From the NCBI RefSeq assembly GCF_009601705.1, contig NZ_CP045687.1, positions 1-64,000 of the forward strand: a DNA stretch of 64,000 nucleotides, given 5' to 3'. Below are positions 8,131 through 15,976 of the stretch, in pieces (within the stretch, counting starts at the first letter, position 1; each line of letters begins with the position of its first letter). The notes under the pieces were generated by a model. It made no database searches and had not been told where the DNA came from. It saw nothing but the letters and a program-made list of their open reading frames with translations. Source of the DNA: Sulfolobus sp. E5-1-F. GTDB lineage: Archaea > Thermoproteota > Thermoprotei_A > Sulfolobales > Sulfolobaceae. Both the position numbers and the translations under genes were made by a program.

Positions 8131-8760
8131 GTGAGGCTAACAAATAGAAGGAATTTCTTAAAATTACTCCTCATTTCCTCATCATTGTCGGTCTTGGGTA
8201 GGTTATCAATTAGTGAAATGCAACATGCTCAAAATGGTTTAACACCATTTGGTTCTTGGTATGTGGCTCAATATAGTCAAATTGTACCCGATATACTACT
8301 GAGTAACTACGTTTTAACAGTAGATGGTGAAGTCGAGAACCCAGTGCAATTAACTTATCAAGATCTACTTAACATGCCTTCAATTGAGGTTAAGGATACG
8401 CTTCAATGCGTTTCAGACCCCTACTTTCTCAGAGCAAATATCGTCTGGAAAGGAGTACCATTAAGTTATATAATCGACATGGTTAAACCTCACTCTAATG
8501 TGATAAAAATAGTTGGATATAGTGCTGATGGCTACACTGCAGATTTGCCTATAGTGAAGGCAAAGGAACCAAATGTACTAGTAGCTTACATGGCTGATGG
8601 TAAACCATTGCCACAAGTGCATGGATATCCAGTTAGGCTTGCAGTACCGGGATGGTGGGGATATACTTATATTAAATGGTTAGTTAGGCTTCACTTCACA
8701 TCTAAAAACGTTTTAGGCTACTGGGAATCTCTGGGGTACCCCGATTATGCGAAAAAGTAA
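8131..8760 (+). CDS. Tat-exported molybdopterin oxidoreductase, sulfite oxidase/MsrP-like
   Basis: The 209-residue protein starts with a twin-arginine signal (NRRNFLKLLLISSSLSVLG, residues 5-23), so it is exported folded. The body is the sulfite-oxidase-type molybdopterin domain: GEVENPVQLTYQDLLNMP, the Mo-ligating Cys93 in DTLQCVSD, WKGVPL, then VHGYPVRLAVPGWWGYTYIKWL. MsrP (YedY) of bacteria has this single domain and reduces methionine sulfoxide; the true substrate here is unknown. The start is GTG at 8131. It overlaps a four-span membrane protein by 14 bases, which parallels the MsrP-MsrQ pair, so the neighbour is probably its quinone- or haem-linked electron partner. Confidence 0.85.
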   Translation: MRLTNRRNFLKLLLISSSLSVLGRLSISEMQHAQNGLTPFGSWYVAQYSQIVPDILLSNYVLTVDGEVENPVQLTYQDLLNMPSIEVKDTLQCVSDPYFLRANIVWKGVPLSYIIDMVKPHSNVIKIVGYSADGYTADLPIVKAKEPNVLVAYMADGKPLPQVHGYPVRLAVPGWWGYTYIKWLVRLHFTSKNVLGYWESLGYPDYAKK

Positions 8761-9223
8761 CATTGGAATGATTATCTCGGCAATAATTCCGACATTTACG
8801 TTAATCTATCAACCAGTTTGGATATTAGGACTAATGACAACTTCTATATCTTCTACTAAGGCCTTTGATCCAACCTTTAAGGATTCAATTTATAGCTCTA
8901 ATTTCAGAAAAGATACTTCAATAATCCTACTAGTCTTATCAATCTTAGAGGGTATTTCGGGATTCGGTGCAGGGCCTCAAACTTCGAATATAATTAGTAC
9001 ATTAACCTTTAACTTGTTAAATAGAGGAAACTCTTTAGAATTGCACCTAGTTCTAATAATTCCATTAGCGCTATTCTTCATCTTACATACTGTTTCTGGA
9101 TTTGGGTCATTATTGCTTTCAAGAGGTATCAAAAATCCTATATTATTCAAATACATTATCCCTATAACTTGGATAATAATGTATCTCGCAGTAGTTTATT
9201 TAGATCTATACTACTTCTTATGA
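8747..9223 (+). CDS. four-span membrane protein, probable b-haem partner of the molybdenum enzyme
   Basis: The 158-residue protein has spans at about 7-30, 57-72, 99-121 and 134-157. The third contains His100 and His114 (LELHLVLIIPLALFFILHTVSG), a His-x13-His spacing that is the same as in cytochrome b of bc complexes and in the soxN product of this window. This fits a b-type haem held within one helix or between two subunits. The ATG lies inside the upstream oxidoreductase gene (14-base overlap), which argues for translational coupling and a shared complex. It is not a recognisable MsrQ by sequence. The function is inferred from position and the His pair. Confidence 0.7.
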   Translation: MRKSNIGMIISAIIPTFTLIYQPVWILGLMTTSISSTKAFDPTFKDSIYSSNFRKDTSIILLVLSILEGISGFGAGPQTSNIISTLTFNLLNRGNSLELHLVLIIPLALFFILHTVSGFGSLLLSRGIKNPILFKYIIPITWIIMYLAVVYLDLYYFL

Positions 9224-9302
9224 ACTAAATGGTCATTTTAAATAAGAAAATATCCAAAATTAGTAATAAAGATTTATATATATGCATAAAGTAATGTAGA
9301 TT

Positions 9303-9458
9303 ATGTACTCTAAAAAGAGGAAATACTATACAATACGAAGGATATCAATCTGTAATTCGAGTTATGGAATATTCAAATGTGATGATAAGGAGAGATATAC
9401 CCTAATAGCGTATACTTATGTAAGTAATCTAGCGAGCTCCTTATTTTTTAACTTTTGA
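9303..9458 (+). CDS. possible small protein, 51 aa
   Basis: An ATG at 9303 starts MYSKKRKYYTIRRISICNSS and the frame ends at 9458. It is basic at the start and hydrophobic at the end. It sits in the 280-base gap before the formate dehydrogenase gene, about 30 bases after TATA-like TTTATATATATG. No relative is known to me, and the frame could be chance. Confidence 0.2.
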   Translation: MYSKKRKYYTIRRISICNSSYGIFKCDDKERYTLIAYTYVSNLASSLFFNF

Positions 9459-9474
9459 AAATTTTAGTAACAAA

Positions 9475-9483
9475 CTTTTTAAG
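9475..9483 (+). promoter_or_regulatory. TATA box of the formate dehydrogenase operon
   Basis: CTTTTTAAG preceded by purine-rich ACAAA (BRE-like) is centred 28 bases before the GTG at 9507. That spacing puts transcription start at or next to the start codon, which is normal for leaderless Sulfolobus genes. Confidence 0.6.
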
Positions 9484-9506
9484 AGCTCCACGAGAGATGA
9501 TTTTTC

Positions 9507-12437
9507 GTGCCAGTAAAACTATCTATAGATAATAAAGAGAATATAGCTAATGAAGGAGAGACAATTTTATCAGTGCTAAAGAGGAATGGTATTTACATTC
9601 CACACATATGTTACAACCAAGGACTAGTTCCTATAGAAAGCTGTGATTCTTGTTTAGTTGAGGTTAACGGGAAGCTAGCTAGAGCTTGTTCAACAATAGT
9701 CGAAGATGGAATGAGAATTTCAGTCAACTCTAAAAGAGCTATGGAAGCAAGAAAAACCGCAATCTCCAGAATACTAAGGTATCATAAGCTTTACTGTAGT
9801 ATTTGTGAAAACAATAATGGTGATTGTGTTCTTCACGAAGCAGTAATAAAATTGAATATTAACTCTCAAAAGTATATAGAAAAGCCTTATCAAGTTGACG
9901 ATAGTGGCCCCTTCTATGTATATGATCCATCTCAATGTATACTATGCGGAAGATGTGTTGAGGCTTGTCAAGACTTTGCGGTAAACGAGGTAATATGGAT
10001 TAATTGGGATCTCAATCCCCCTAGGGTTGTTTGGGATAATGGCAATCCAATAGGTAACTCCTCTTGTGTAAATTGTGGTACATGCGTTACAGTTTGTCCA
10101 GTTAATGCGTTGATGGAGAAGTCAATGTTGGGAGAGGCTGGATATCTCACCTGGATTAATAAGGATTTAAAGAAAAAGGCAATAGAAGCCATAGGGAAGG
10201 CTGAGGACAACTTCAGTTTATTAATGACTTTCAGCGAGATTGAGGCTAGGGCTAGAGACTCACAAATAAAGAAGACTAAAACTGTGTGTATATATTGTGG
10301 TGTTGGATGTTCGTTTGAGATTTGGACTAAGGGTAGAAAGATAGTAAAAGTTGAGCCGAAACCGGAATCACCAGCTAATGGTATTCTAACTTGCGTGAAA
10401 GGTAAGTTTGGATGGGACTTCGTAAATAGTCCAGAGAGGATCACTAAACCATTAATAAGAGAAGGGGACAAGTTCAGGGAAGCTAGTTGGGATGAGGCTA
10501 TTTCATACATAGCTAAGAGGTTAAAGGAAATTAAGGAAAGATATGGTCCAGATTCCATTGGTTTCATAGCCTCAGATAAGATGAGCAATGAAGAGGCTTA
10601 TCTATTGCAGAAATTGGCAAGGGCTATAATAGGCACCAATAATGTAGATAACTCAGCAAGATACTGTCAAGCTCCGGCAACAGTTGGCTTGTGGAGAACA
10701 GTGGGAATAGGTGCTGATTCTGGTACAATTAAGGATATTGAAAAAGCAGACCTAATTATAATTGTTGGACACAATACCACTGAGAGCCATCCCGTGATAG
10801 GAAGTAAGGTAAAAAGGGCTAAGAAGGTTAAGGGTTCAAGGATTGTGGTAATCGATGTTAGGAAACATGAGATTGCTGAAAGGGCTGACTTATTTATCAA
10901 ACCTAAACCTGGAACTGATGCAGCAGTTTTGGCTGGTGTTGCAAAATACCTTATTGATCAGGGATGGATTGATAAGGAATTTATAAATAAGAGGGTTAAT
11001 GGCTTTGAGGAGTTCAAGGAATCCATAAAGGGATTCACGCTAGATTATGTGGAAAGTGTAACTAATGTTCCTAAAGAGCAAATAATTAAACTTGCTGAAA
11101 TGATCCACAATGCTAATAGTGTAGCGGTATTATGGGGAATGGGGGTAACTCAACATTTGGGTGGGGCTGATACTTCAACGATAATTTCAGACCTATTACT
11201 CATAACTGGGAATTATGGGAAACCTGGTAGTGGAGCTTTTCCAATGAGAGGTCATAATAACGTTCAAGGAGTTAGCGATTTCGGTTGTTTACCTAATTAT
11301 TTACCCGGATATCAAAAGCTAGAGGATGAAAATGTAATAAGAAAATTCGAGGAAGCTTGGGGTGTAAAGCTAAACAGAATGCCTGGATTACAGATACCTC
11401 AAATGATAGAGGGCGTGTTGGAAGGGAAAATTCACGCGTTATATATAGTTGGTGAGGATACTGTTATGGTTGATTGTGGAACTCCTTTAACTAAACAAGC
11501 TTTAGAAAAAGTAGACTTCCTAGTGGTACAAGATATGTTCATGACTGAGACTGCAAAGTTAGCCGATGTAATATTGCCAGCATCTGCTAGCCTAGAGAAA
11601 GATGGCACTTTTGTCAACACCGAAAGAAGAATACAAAGGTTTTACAAGGCTATGGAACCGCTAGGTGATTCTAAACCCGACTGGGAAATAATTCAGATGG
11701 TTGCTAATGAGTTAGGAGCTAATTGGAACTATAAACATCCGGCAGAGATAATGGATGAGATAGCTAAATTATGCCCTATATTTGCCGGAGTTAGTTATTC
11801 AAGATTGGAGGGATTTAATAGCCTGCTGTGGCCAGTTAATGAGGATGGAAGCGATACCCCACTACTTTACACAAACGCCTTTACTACTAAAGATGGTAAG
11901 GCTATACTTTATCCATTAACTTGGAAGCCACCAGAACTTAAGGATGAAGTTCATAAGGTGACTGTAAATACTGGAAGGGTATTAGAGCATTTCCATGTAG
12001 GCAATATGACCAGAAGAGTTGAAGGTTTAAGGAGAAAAGTTCCCGAGACTTTTGTAGAGGTCTCTAAAGAGTTAGCCTCTAAGTACTCAATCAAAAACGG
12101 TGATCTTGTACTTGTCAAGTCCAAATTCGGTGGAGAAATTAAAGCAAGGGCTATAGTTAGTGATAGGGTAGAGGGCGAAGAAATCTTTATACCTCTTTAC
12201 GCATCGGATCCTTCCAAGGGTGTAAATAACTTAACTGGATTAGTGATAGATAAAGCCAGTGGAACTCCAGGTTATAAGGATACACCGGTCGTTATCGAGA
12301 AAATAGAGGAGGGCAAAGGTGAAAGTCCCTTACCTTTAGACAATTGGAGATTTCATGTTAATGAAAGGAGAAGACAAATTGGTATAGAGGTGGAGAAGAA
12401 ATGGAAGAGGGAGGAGTTCAGGCCATTGACAGATTAA
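9507..12437 (+). CDS. fdhF: formate dehydrogenase, catalytic subunit (Mo/W-bisPGD, Cys type)
   Basis: The 976-residue protein oxidises formate to CO2 or a close reaction. An N-terminal plant-type 2Fe-2S domain (Cys35, 46, 49, 61) is followed by a His-Cys 4Fe-4S site (His93, Cys97, 100, 107), two ferredoxin 4Fe-4S clusters (Cys144/147/150/154 and Cys187/190/193/197) and the catalytic domain with its own cluster (Cys261, 264, 268, 296). Cys387 in SARYCQAPA sits where Sec or Cys ligates the metal in this family. A molybdopterin-dinucleotide domain closes the protein. No Tat signal is present, so it acts in the cytoplasm. The long N-terminal Fe-S arm matches NAD- or ferredoxin-linked formate dehydrogenases, but no diaphorase subunit is nearby. 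The gene overlaps the DUF1641 gene by 37 bases, and fdhD follows. Confidence 0.92.
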   Translation: MPVKLSIDNKENIANEGETILSVLKRNGIYIPHICYNQGLVPIESCDSCLVEVNGKLARACSTIVEDGMRISVNSKRAMEARKTAISRILRYHKLYCSICENNNGDCVLHEAVIKLNINSQKYIEKPYQVDDSGPFYVYDPSQCILCGRCVEACQDFAVNEVIWINWDLNPPRVVWDNGNPIGNSSCVNCGTCVTVCPVNALMEKSMLGEAGYLTWINKDLKKKAIEAIGKAEDNFSLLMTFSEIEARARDSQIKKTKTVCIYCGVGCSFEIWTKGRKIVKVEPKPESPANGILTCVKGKFGWDFVNSPERITKPLIREGDKFREASWDEAISYIAKRLKEIKERYGPDSIGFIASDKMSNEEAYLLQKLARAIIGTNNVDNSARYCQAPATVGLWRTVGIGADSGTIKDIEKADLIIIVGHNTTESHPVIGSKVKRAKKVKGSRIVVIDVRKHEIAERADLFIKPKPGTDAAVLAGVAKYLIDQGWIDKEFINKRVNGFEEFKESIKGFTLDYVESVTNVPKEQIIKLAEMIHNANSVAVLWGMGVTQHLGGADTSTIISDLLLITGNYGKPGSGAFPMRGHNNVQGVSDFGCLPNYLPGYQKLEDENVIRKFEEAWGVKLNRMPGLQIPQMIEGVLEGKIHALYIVGEDTVMVDCGTPLTKQALEKVDFLVVQDMFMTETAKLADVILPASASLEKDGTFVNTERRIQRFYKAMEPLGDSKPDWEIIQMVANELGANWNYKHPAEIMDEIAKLCPIFAGVSYSRLEGFNSLLWPVNEDGSDTPLLYTNAFTTKDGKAILYPLTWKPPELKDEVHKVTVNTGRVLEHFHVGNMTRRVEGLRRKVPETFVEVSKELASKYSIKNGDLVLVKSKFGGEIKARAIVSDRVEGEEIFIPLYASDPSKGVNNLTGLVIDKASGTPGYKDTPVVIEKIEEGKGESPLPLDNWRFHVNERRRQIGIEVEKKWKREEFRPLTD

Positions 12438-12757
12438 TTGAACAATTCATTGACAGTAGGGAGGCTATAGAGAACTTTTTGAAACTAATTAACGCTCTAC
12501 AAAAGACTGGCATCTTGCCTTTGCTAGTAGGAATTGTGAATAATCTTGACTATAATTTGACCTTCTTAGCTGAGCAGAATGCAATGTTGATAAGAAATGT
12601 TAATGTAATATATGGTGTATTAAGTGGGAAAGAGGAAGCTAGGGATGTTAGTTTAACTGAGTTAATTAAACAGCTGAATGACCCGGACGTAAAAAGAGGA
12701 TTATATTTACTACTAAAGATACTTAAGGCGATTGGAAATGCAAGTAAAGAGGTTTAG
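12401..12757 (+). CDS. DUF1641 protein, formate dehydrogenase associated
   Basis: The 118-residue, mostly helical protein contains the DUF1641 pattern (ALQKTGILPLLVGIVNNLD and a C-terminal DPDVKRGLYLLLKILKAIG). Genes of this family lie next to formate dehydrogenase genes in many bacteria and archaea; a role in quinone or chaperone interaction has been proposed elsewhere but is not proven. Its start lies inside fdhF (37-base overlap) and its end overlaps fdhD by 26 bases, so the three genes are one translationally coupled operon. The start could also be a few codons later. Confidence 0.85.
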   Translation: MEEGGVQAIDRLIEQFIDSREAIENFLKLINALQKTGILPLLVGIVNNLDYNLTFLAEQNAMLIRNVNVIYGVLSGKEEARDVSLTELIKQLNDPDVKRGLYLLLKILKAIGNASKEV

Positions 12758-13505
12758 CTTAGTAAGGGTTAAGGAGAATGATAAATACGCAGATAGTGAT
12801 TTCGTTGCAGTGGAGGAACCATTAAATATAAAAATTTGCTTTGAAAAGTGTGAAGACTTTGCTATAATAATGAGAACGCCAGGAAATGATAAGGAGCTTT
12901 CCTTGGGTTTTCTATACTCCGAAGGTGTAATAAACTCTATTAATGACGTTAAGAGTATTGAGCAGGTGGAGGATAACGTTATCGAGATTAGATTGAATAA
13001 CCCAGTTAAAGTAAAAATAAGGGACTTAATTGTAAATTCAAGTTGTGGAGTTTGTGGTAGAGCCTTTTTATACACGTTAAATATACTCAAGTCGGATCTG
13101 AAAGTCAAAAAAGAGCTTATTTTCTCGTTTCCGGAAAAATTGAGAGAAAAACAAAGTGTGTTTAACATTAGCGGGGGTCTTCACGCTACAGCGCTATTTG
13201 ATCCTCAAGGGGAATTATTACTTATATATGAGGATGTAGGAAGACATAACGCTGTAGACAAGGTTGTTGGTAAACTTCTATTAGAGAATAAGGTTCCAGC
13301 AAGTAATTACATTATGCAAGTTAGTGGAAGGTTAGGATATGAAATCGTTAGTAAAGGGATAAAAGCTGGAATACCGATAATATGTGGAATTTCAGCTCCT
13401 ACTAGCCTAGCTATTGAAATTGCTGAAGAAGCTGGACTGACCCTCATAGGTTTTCTAAGGGGAAAAAGTTTCAACATTTACACTCATGATGAAAGAATAT
13501 ACTAG
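12732..13505 (+). CDS. fdhD: formate dehydrogenase sulfurtransferase FdhD
   Basis: FdhD passes sulfur to the bis-MGD cofactor of formate dehydrogenase and is needed for its activity. The family marks are present in 257 residues: Cys105 and Cys108 in NSSCGVCGR, the GGLHATALF segment, EDVGRHNAVDKVVG and MQVSGRLGYEIVSKG, ending with ISAPTSLAIEIAEEAGLTLIGFLRG. The annotated start is TTG at 12732; the ATG at 12738 is an equal candidate. It closes the fdhF operon. A TATA-like TTTTTAA follows the stop at 13511. Confidence 0.93.
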   Translation: MEMQVKRFSLVRVKENDKYADSDFVAVEEPLNIKICFEKCEDFAIIMRTPGNDKELSLGFLYSEGVINSINDVKSIEQVEDNVIEIRLNNPVKVKIRDLIVNSSCGVCGRAFLYTLNILKSDLKVKKELIFSFPEKLREKQSVFNISGGLHATALFDPQGELLLIYEDVGRHNAVDKVVGKLLLENKVPASNYIMQVSGRLGYEIVSKGIKAGIPIICGISAPTSLAIEIAEEAGLTLIGFLRGKSFNIYTHDERIY

Positions 13506-13535
13506 ATGATAACTTTTTAACATTATTAATAGGTA

Positions 13536-13545
13536 GTATTTTAAA
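13536..13545 (+). promoter_or_regulatory. TATA box of the PEP-synthase-like gene
   Basis: GTATTTTAAA is centred 27 bases before the ATG at 13568, which predicts a leaderless or near-leaderless message. It makes this gene a separate unit from the fdh operon. Confidence 0.55.
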
Positions 13546-13567
13546 CCTATCTAACTAGATGTAATTT

Positions 13568-14506
13568 ATGAATTATACATACCTCCTAGAGGAAGTTAGT
13601 TTATCAATGGTTTCTATTGTAGGTAGAAAAAGCGCTTACTTAGGTGAATTATATAAGATGGGATTTAATATCCCTAGAGGATTTATAGTATCAGCCAGAG
13701 GAGTAAATGAGGCAATTAAGGATCTAGATGACGAAATACGAGAAATACTGTCTTCTGTCAATTTAAACGATACAACAGATCTTGAAAAGAAAAGTGAAAT
13801 GGTCAAAAACATGATCATTATGTCAAAATTGCCTGAGGAAATGGAAAAAGAAATATATGAAAGATTCTCCCAACTAGGCTCAAAATACGTTGCGGTAAGG
13901 GCTACAGCTACATCTTCCTTAAGTGGTGCAAGTTTCGCTGGTGAGTATGAAACTGACCTATTCGTTACTAAGGAGAATCTCATTCCGAGTATTAAGAGAG
14001 TTATTGCGTCGTATTTTAATCCAAGAGCAATAGCTTATAGGATTCTGACTCGTAATGAGGCCGGGATGGCAATTCTTGTTCAAACAATGATAAACCCATC
14101 TAGTGCAGGGACTGCATTTTCAATACATCCCTTAACTGAAGAACCAGATTACGTATTTATAGAGTCATCTTTTGGTCTTGGTGAAAGTGTAACTAAAGGT
14201 ATGGTTACTCCAGATCAATACATAGTAAGTAAAGCTTCCAGATCGCTGGTAAGTAAGAGGATTTCTGAGAAAGTTATGAAATTAACTTATGATTTTAACG
14301 AAAGAAAAATAAAAACCGTTGAACTAAGCAAAGAGGAAGCTTTAGCTGAAAGCTTAAATGATATTGATGCAATAAGGATTGCAAACATGGTTATAGCTGT
14401 AGAAAATATATTTAAGAGAAGTATCAATATTGAATGGGCAATGGAAGATAAAAAAATCTACTTGTTAGAAGTTAGGGGAATTAGACGCTTGTACCCTGAA
14501 TTTTAA
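13568..14506 (+). CDS. stand-alone PEP synthase / PPDK N-terminal ATP-binding domain
   Basis: The 312-residue protein is only the ATP-grasp part of phosphoenolpyruvate synthase or pyruvate phosphate dikinase. It shows GRKSAYLGELYKMGFNIPRGFIV at the start, VRATATSSLSGASFAGEY (about 113-130), AGMAILVQTMINPSSAGTAFS, ESSFGLGESVTKGMVTPDQYIV and a final EWAMEDKKIYLLEVRG. It stops there, with no phospho-histidine domain and no PEP/pyruvate barrel, which together make up the remaining 450-500 residues of the full enzyme. It may phosphorylate the histidine of a partner encoded elsewhere, or act on another substrate, as rifampin phosphotransferase relatives do. It converges with fixX, overlapping it by 4 bases. 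Confidence 0.82.
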   Translation: MNYTYLLEEVSLSMVSIVGRKSAYLGELYKMGFNIPRGFIVSARGVNEAIKDLDDEIREILSSVNLNDTTDLEKKSEMVKNMIIMSKLPEEMEKEIYERFSQLGSKYVAVRATATSSLSGASFAGEYETDLFVTKENLIPSIKRVIASYFNPRAIAYRILTRNEAGMAILVQTMINPSSAGTAFSIHPLTEEPDYVFIESSFGLGESVTKGMVTPDQYIVSKASRSLVSKRISEKVMKLTYDFNERKIKTVELSKEEALAESLNDIDAIRIANMVIAVENIFKRSINIEWAMEDKKIYLLEVRGIRRLYPEF

Positions 14507-14790
14507 CCATATCTTAATGCTATACCTAGTCCATATCTTGGATACTTCCAAGAGATGTTAGAATAGGGACAAGCGATTCTACAAGCGCCACATTCCACAC
14601 AATTCTCATAAGATATTACAATTCTTTGATTTATCCACGAATAGACATTTGCAGGGCAGACCGAAATACAAGGTTGAGGAACTCCGTTAACTTCTTCACA
14701 TTTAAGACATTTGTTAGGATCGATTATGGCCAAATGAGGTTGTTCGTCCTTCTTATACCTTAAAGTGTAAAGTTTTTCCTCTACTCTCAT
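14503..14790 (-). CDS. fixX: FixX-type ferredoxin-like protein
   Basis: The 95-residue protein has the FixX cysteine pattern: CLKCEEVNGVPQPCISVCP (about 28-46) and CVECGACRIACPYSNI (about 62-77). The second set supports one 4Fe-4S cluster. FixX works with FixC and the FixAB flavoprotein; in related systems the FixABCX complex oxidises NADH and by flavin bifurcation reduces ferredoxin and quinone. Its start overlaps the fixC stop by 4 bases, so the two are coupled. A second fixX lies at 45666. Confidence 0.92.
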   Translation of the reverse strand: MRVEEKLYTLRYKKDEQPHLAIIDPNKCLKCEEVNGVPQPCISVCPANVYSWINQRIVISYENCVECGACRIACPYSNISWKYPRYGLGIALRYG

Positions 14791-15974
14791 GATTTAAACA
14801 CCCCTATACCTAATAATAAGTGTTTAAGTAGTTTAGACGTGTCTAATTTAACTTTAGAAAAGTCGCTATAAACCCAACCGTGTAGAAGATCATTTATAGT
14901 TTTCACATAATATTTGAAGTTCTCCTCCTCTACCAATTCCTTCACTAGTGGTCTACCATTTACAACTCTTCTAACTTCCCTATTTTTCATTAATTCACTC
15001 TCGTATTTACTGCACTCATAAGATTCTAGTGATGCCTTCCCTGCAACTACTCCAGAAGCCACTGCGGGACCTATACCATTAAATGTTAATGGATCCACCA
15101 GACCTATTGCATCTCCAGCCAAATAAACCTTACCAGAACAAGCTTTCCAAGATGGAAATCCATATTCTGGTATGACCTTTGCAGAATACTCTCTCAATGA
15201 CGCTCCTTTGACTAAATCATTTAAGCCCAATCTCTCCTTAACCTCGTCTAAGACTGTATAAGGTGTTATTTTTCTCTTTATAAGTATTTTCATTGGAATT
15301 CCAGCACCTATTGCTATGGCATCCTTATATACATAAAGAAAGCCCGCATATGGAACTGGGTCTGTTCCTAATATTCTCCAACTCACACCCTCATCATCAG
15401 CTTTGAATCCAAATCGTTTATTAACTTCATCCTTGTTTAAACTATAAACCTCCTTAACTGTTTGTACTGCATTATCTGGAGTTAGGTCTGGTCTTATGTT
15501 AGCTTTCATTGAAACTAGTGCGTTCACGCCCTCAGCTAGTACTACCCTATCTGCCCTTACTTCTCCTCTATCAGTTTCTACTTTATACTCATTTCCTTCT
15601 CTTTCAACTCCTAATACAGTAGTTTTTGTTATTAGTATTGCTCCAGCTTTCTCTGCTTGTTGAGCCATCCACTTATCTAATTTTAACCTTGCAGCAGTTG
15701 CCAAATTTGATTCAACATTTACGCTGATTCTTGTTCTATTTGAGTCACTAAGTAAGATCAAATCCACATTCTTTACTTTTCTCTCTATTGGTATAGAAGA
15801 TACATCATAAACTGAAGAGAAATCATCTAGCCTTATCATTGCTCCAGAGACGTTTTTAGAACCTGGTTCTGGACCTCTTTCTAGTAATAAGACTTTGGCT
15901 CCTCCTTTAGCTGCTGTTATTGCAGCTGATGAACCAGCTGGTCCAGCTCCAACTACAACTATATCGAATTTCAT
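14787..15974 (-). CDS. fixC: FixC-like electron-transfer flavoprotein dehydrogenase
   Basis: The 395-residue FAD protein belongs to the geranylgeranyl-reductase/ETF-quinone-oxidoreductase group. It starts with the nucleotide-binding fold FDIVVVGAGPAGSSAAITAA (residues 3-22) and GAKVLLLERG, followed by GSKNVSGAMI, ARLKLDKWMAQQAEKAGA, VVLAEGVNALVS and VYLAGDAIGLVDPLTFNGIGPAV (about 283-305), which is the second FAD site. FixC takes electrons from the Etf protein and passes them to quinone, with FixX. The gene follows the fused Etf gene by 2 bases and overlaps fixX by 4. No membrane span is seen; binding to the membrane would be peripheral. Confidence 0.92.
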   Translation of the reverse strand: MKFDIVVVGAGPAGSSAAITAAKGGAKVLLLERGPEPGSKNVSGAMIRLDDFSSVYDVSSIPIERKVKNVDLILLSDSNRTRISVNVESNLATAARLKLDKWMAQQAEKAGAILITKTTVLGVEREGNEYKVETDRGEVRADRVVLAEGVNALVSMKANIRPDLTPDNAVQTVKEVYSLNKDEVNKRFGFKADDEGVSWRILGTDPVPYAGFLYVYKDAIAIGAGIPMKILIKRKITPYTVLDEVKERLGLNDLVKGASLREYSAKVIPEYGFPSWKACSGKVYLAGDAIGLVDPLTFNGIGPAVASGVVAGKASLESYECSKYESELMKNREVRRVVNGRPLVKELVEEENFKYYVKTINDLLHGWVYSDFSKVKLDTSKLLKHLLLGIGVFKS

Positions 15975-15976
15975 TC

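Noticed and set aside
9968-10588. 206-codon minus-strand frame inside fdhF
   Set aside because: Antisense to a region carrying ferredoxin cysteines and the Mo cofactor domain.
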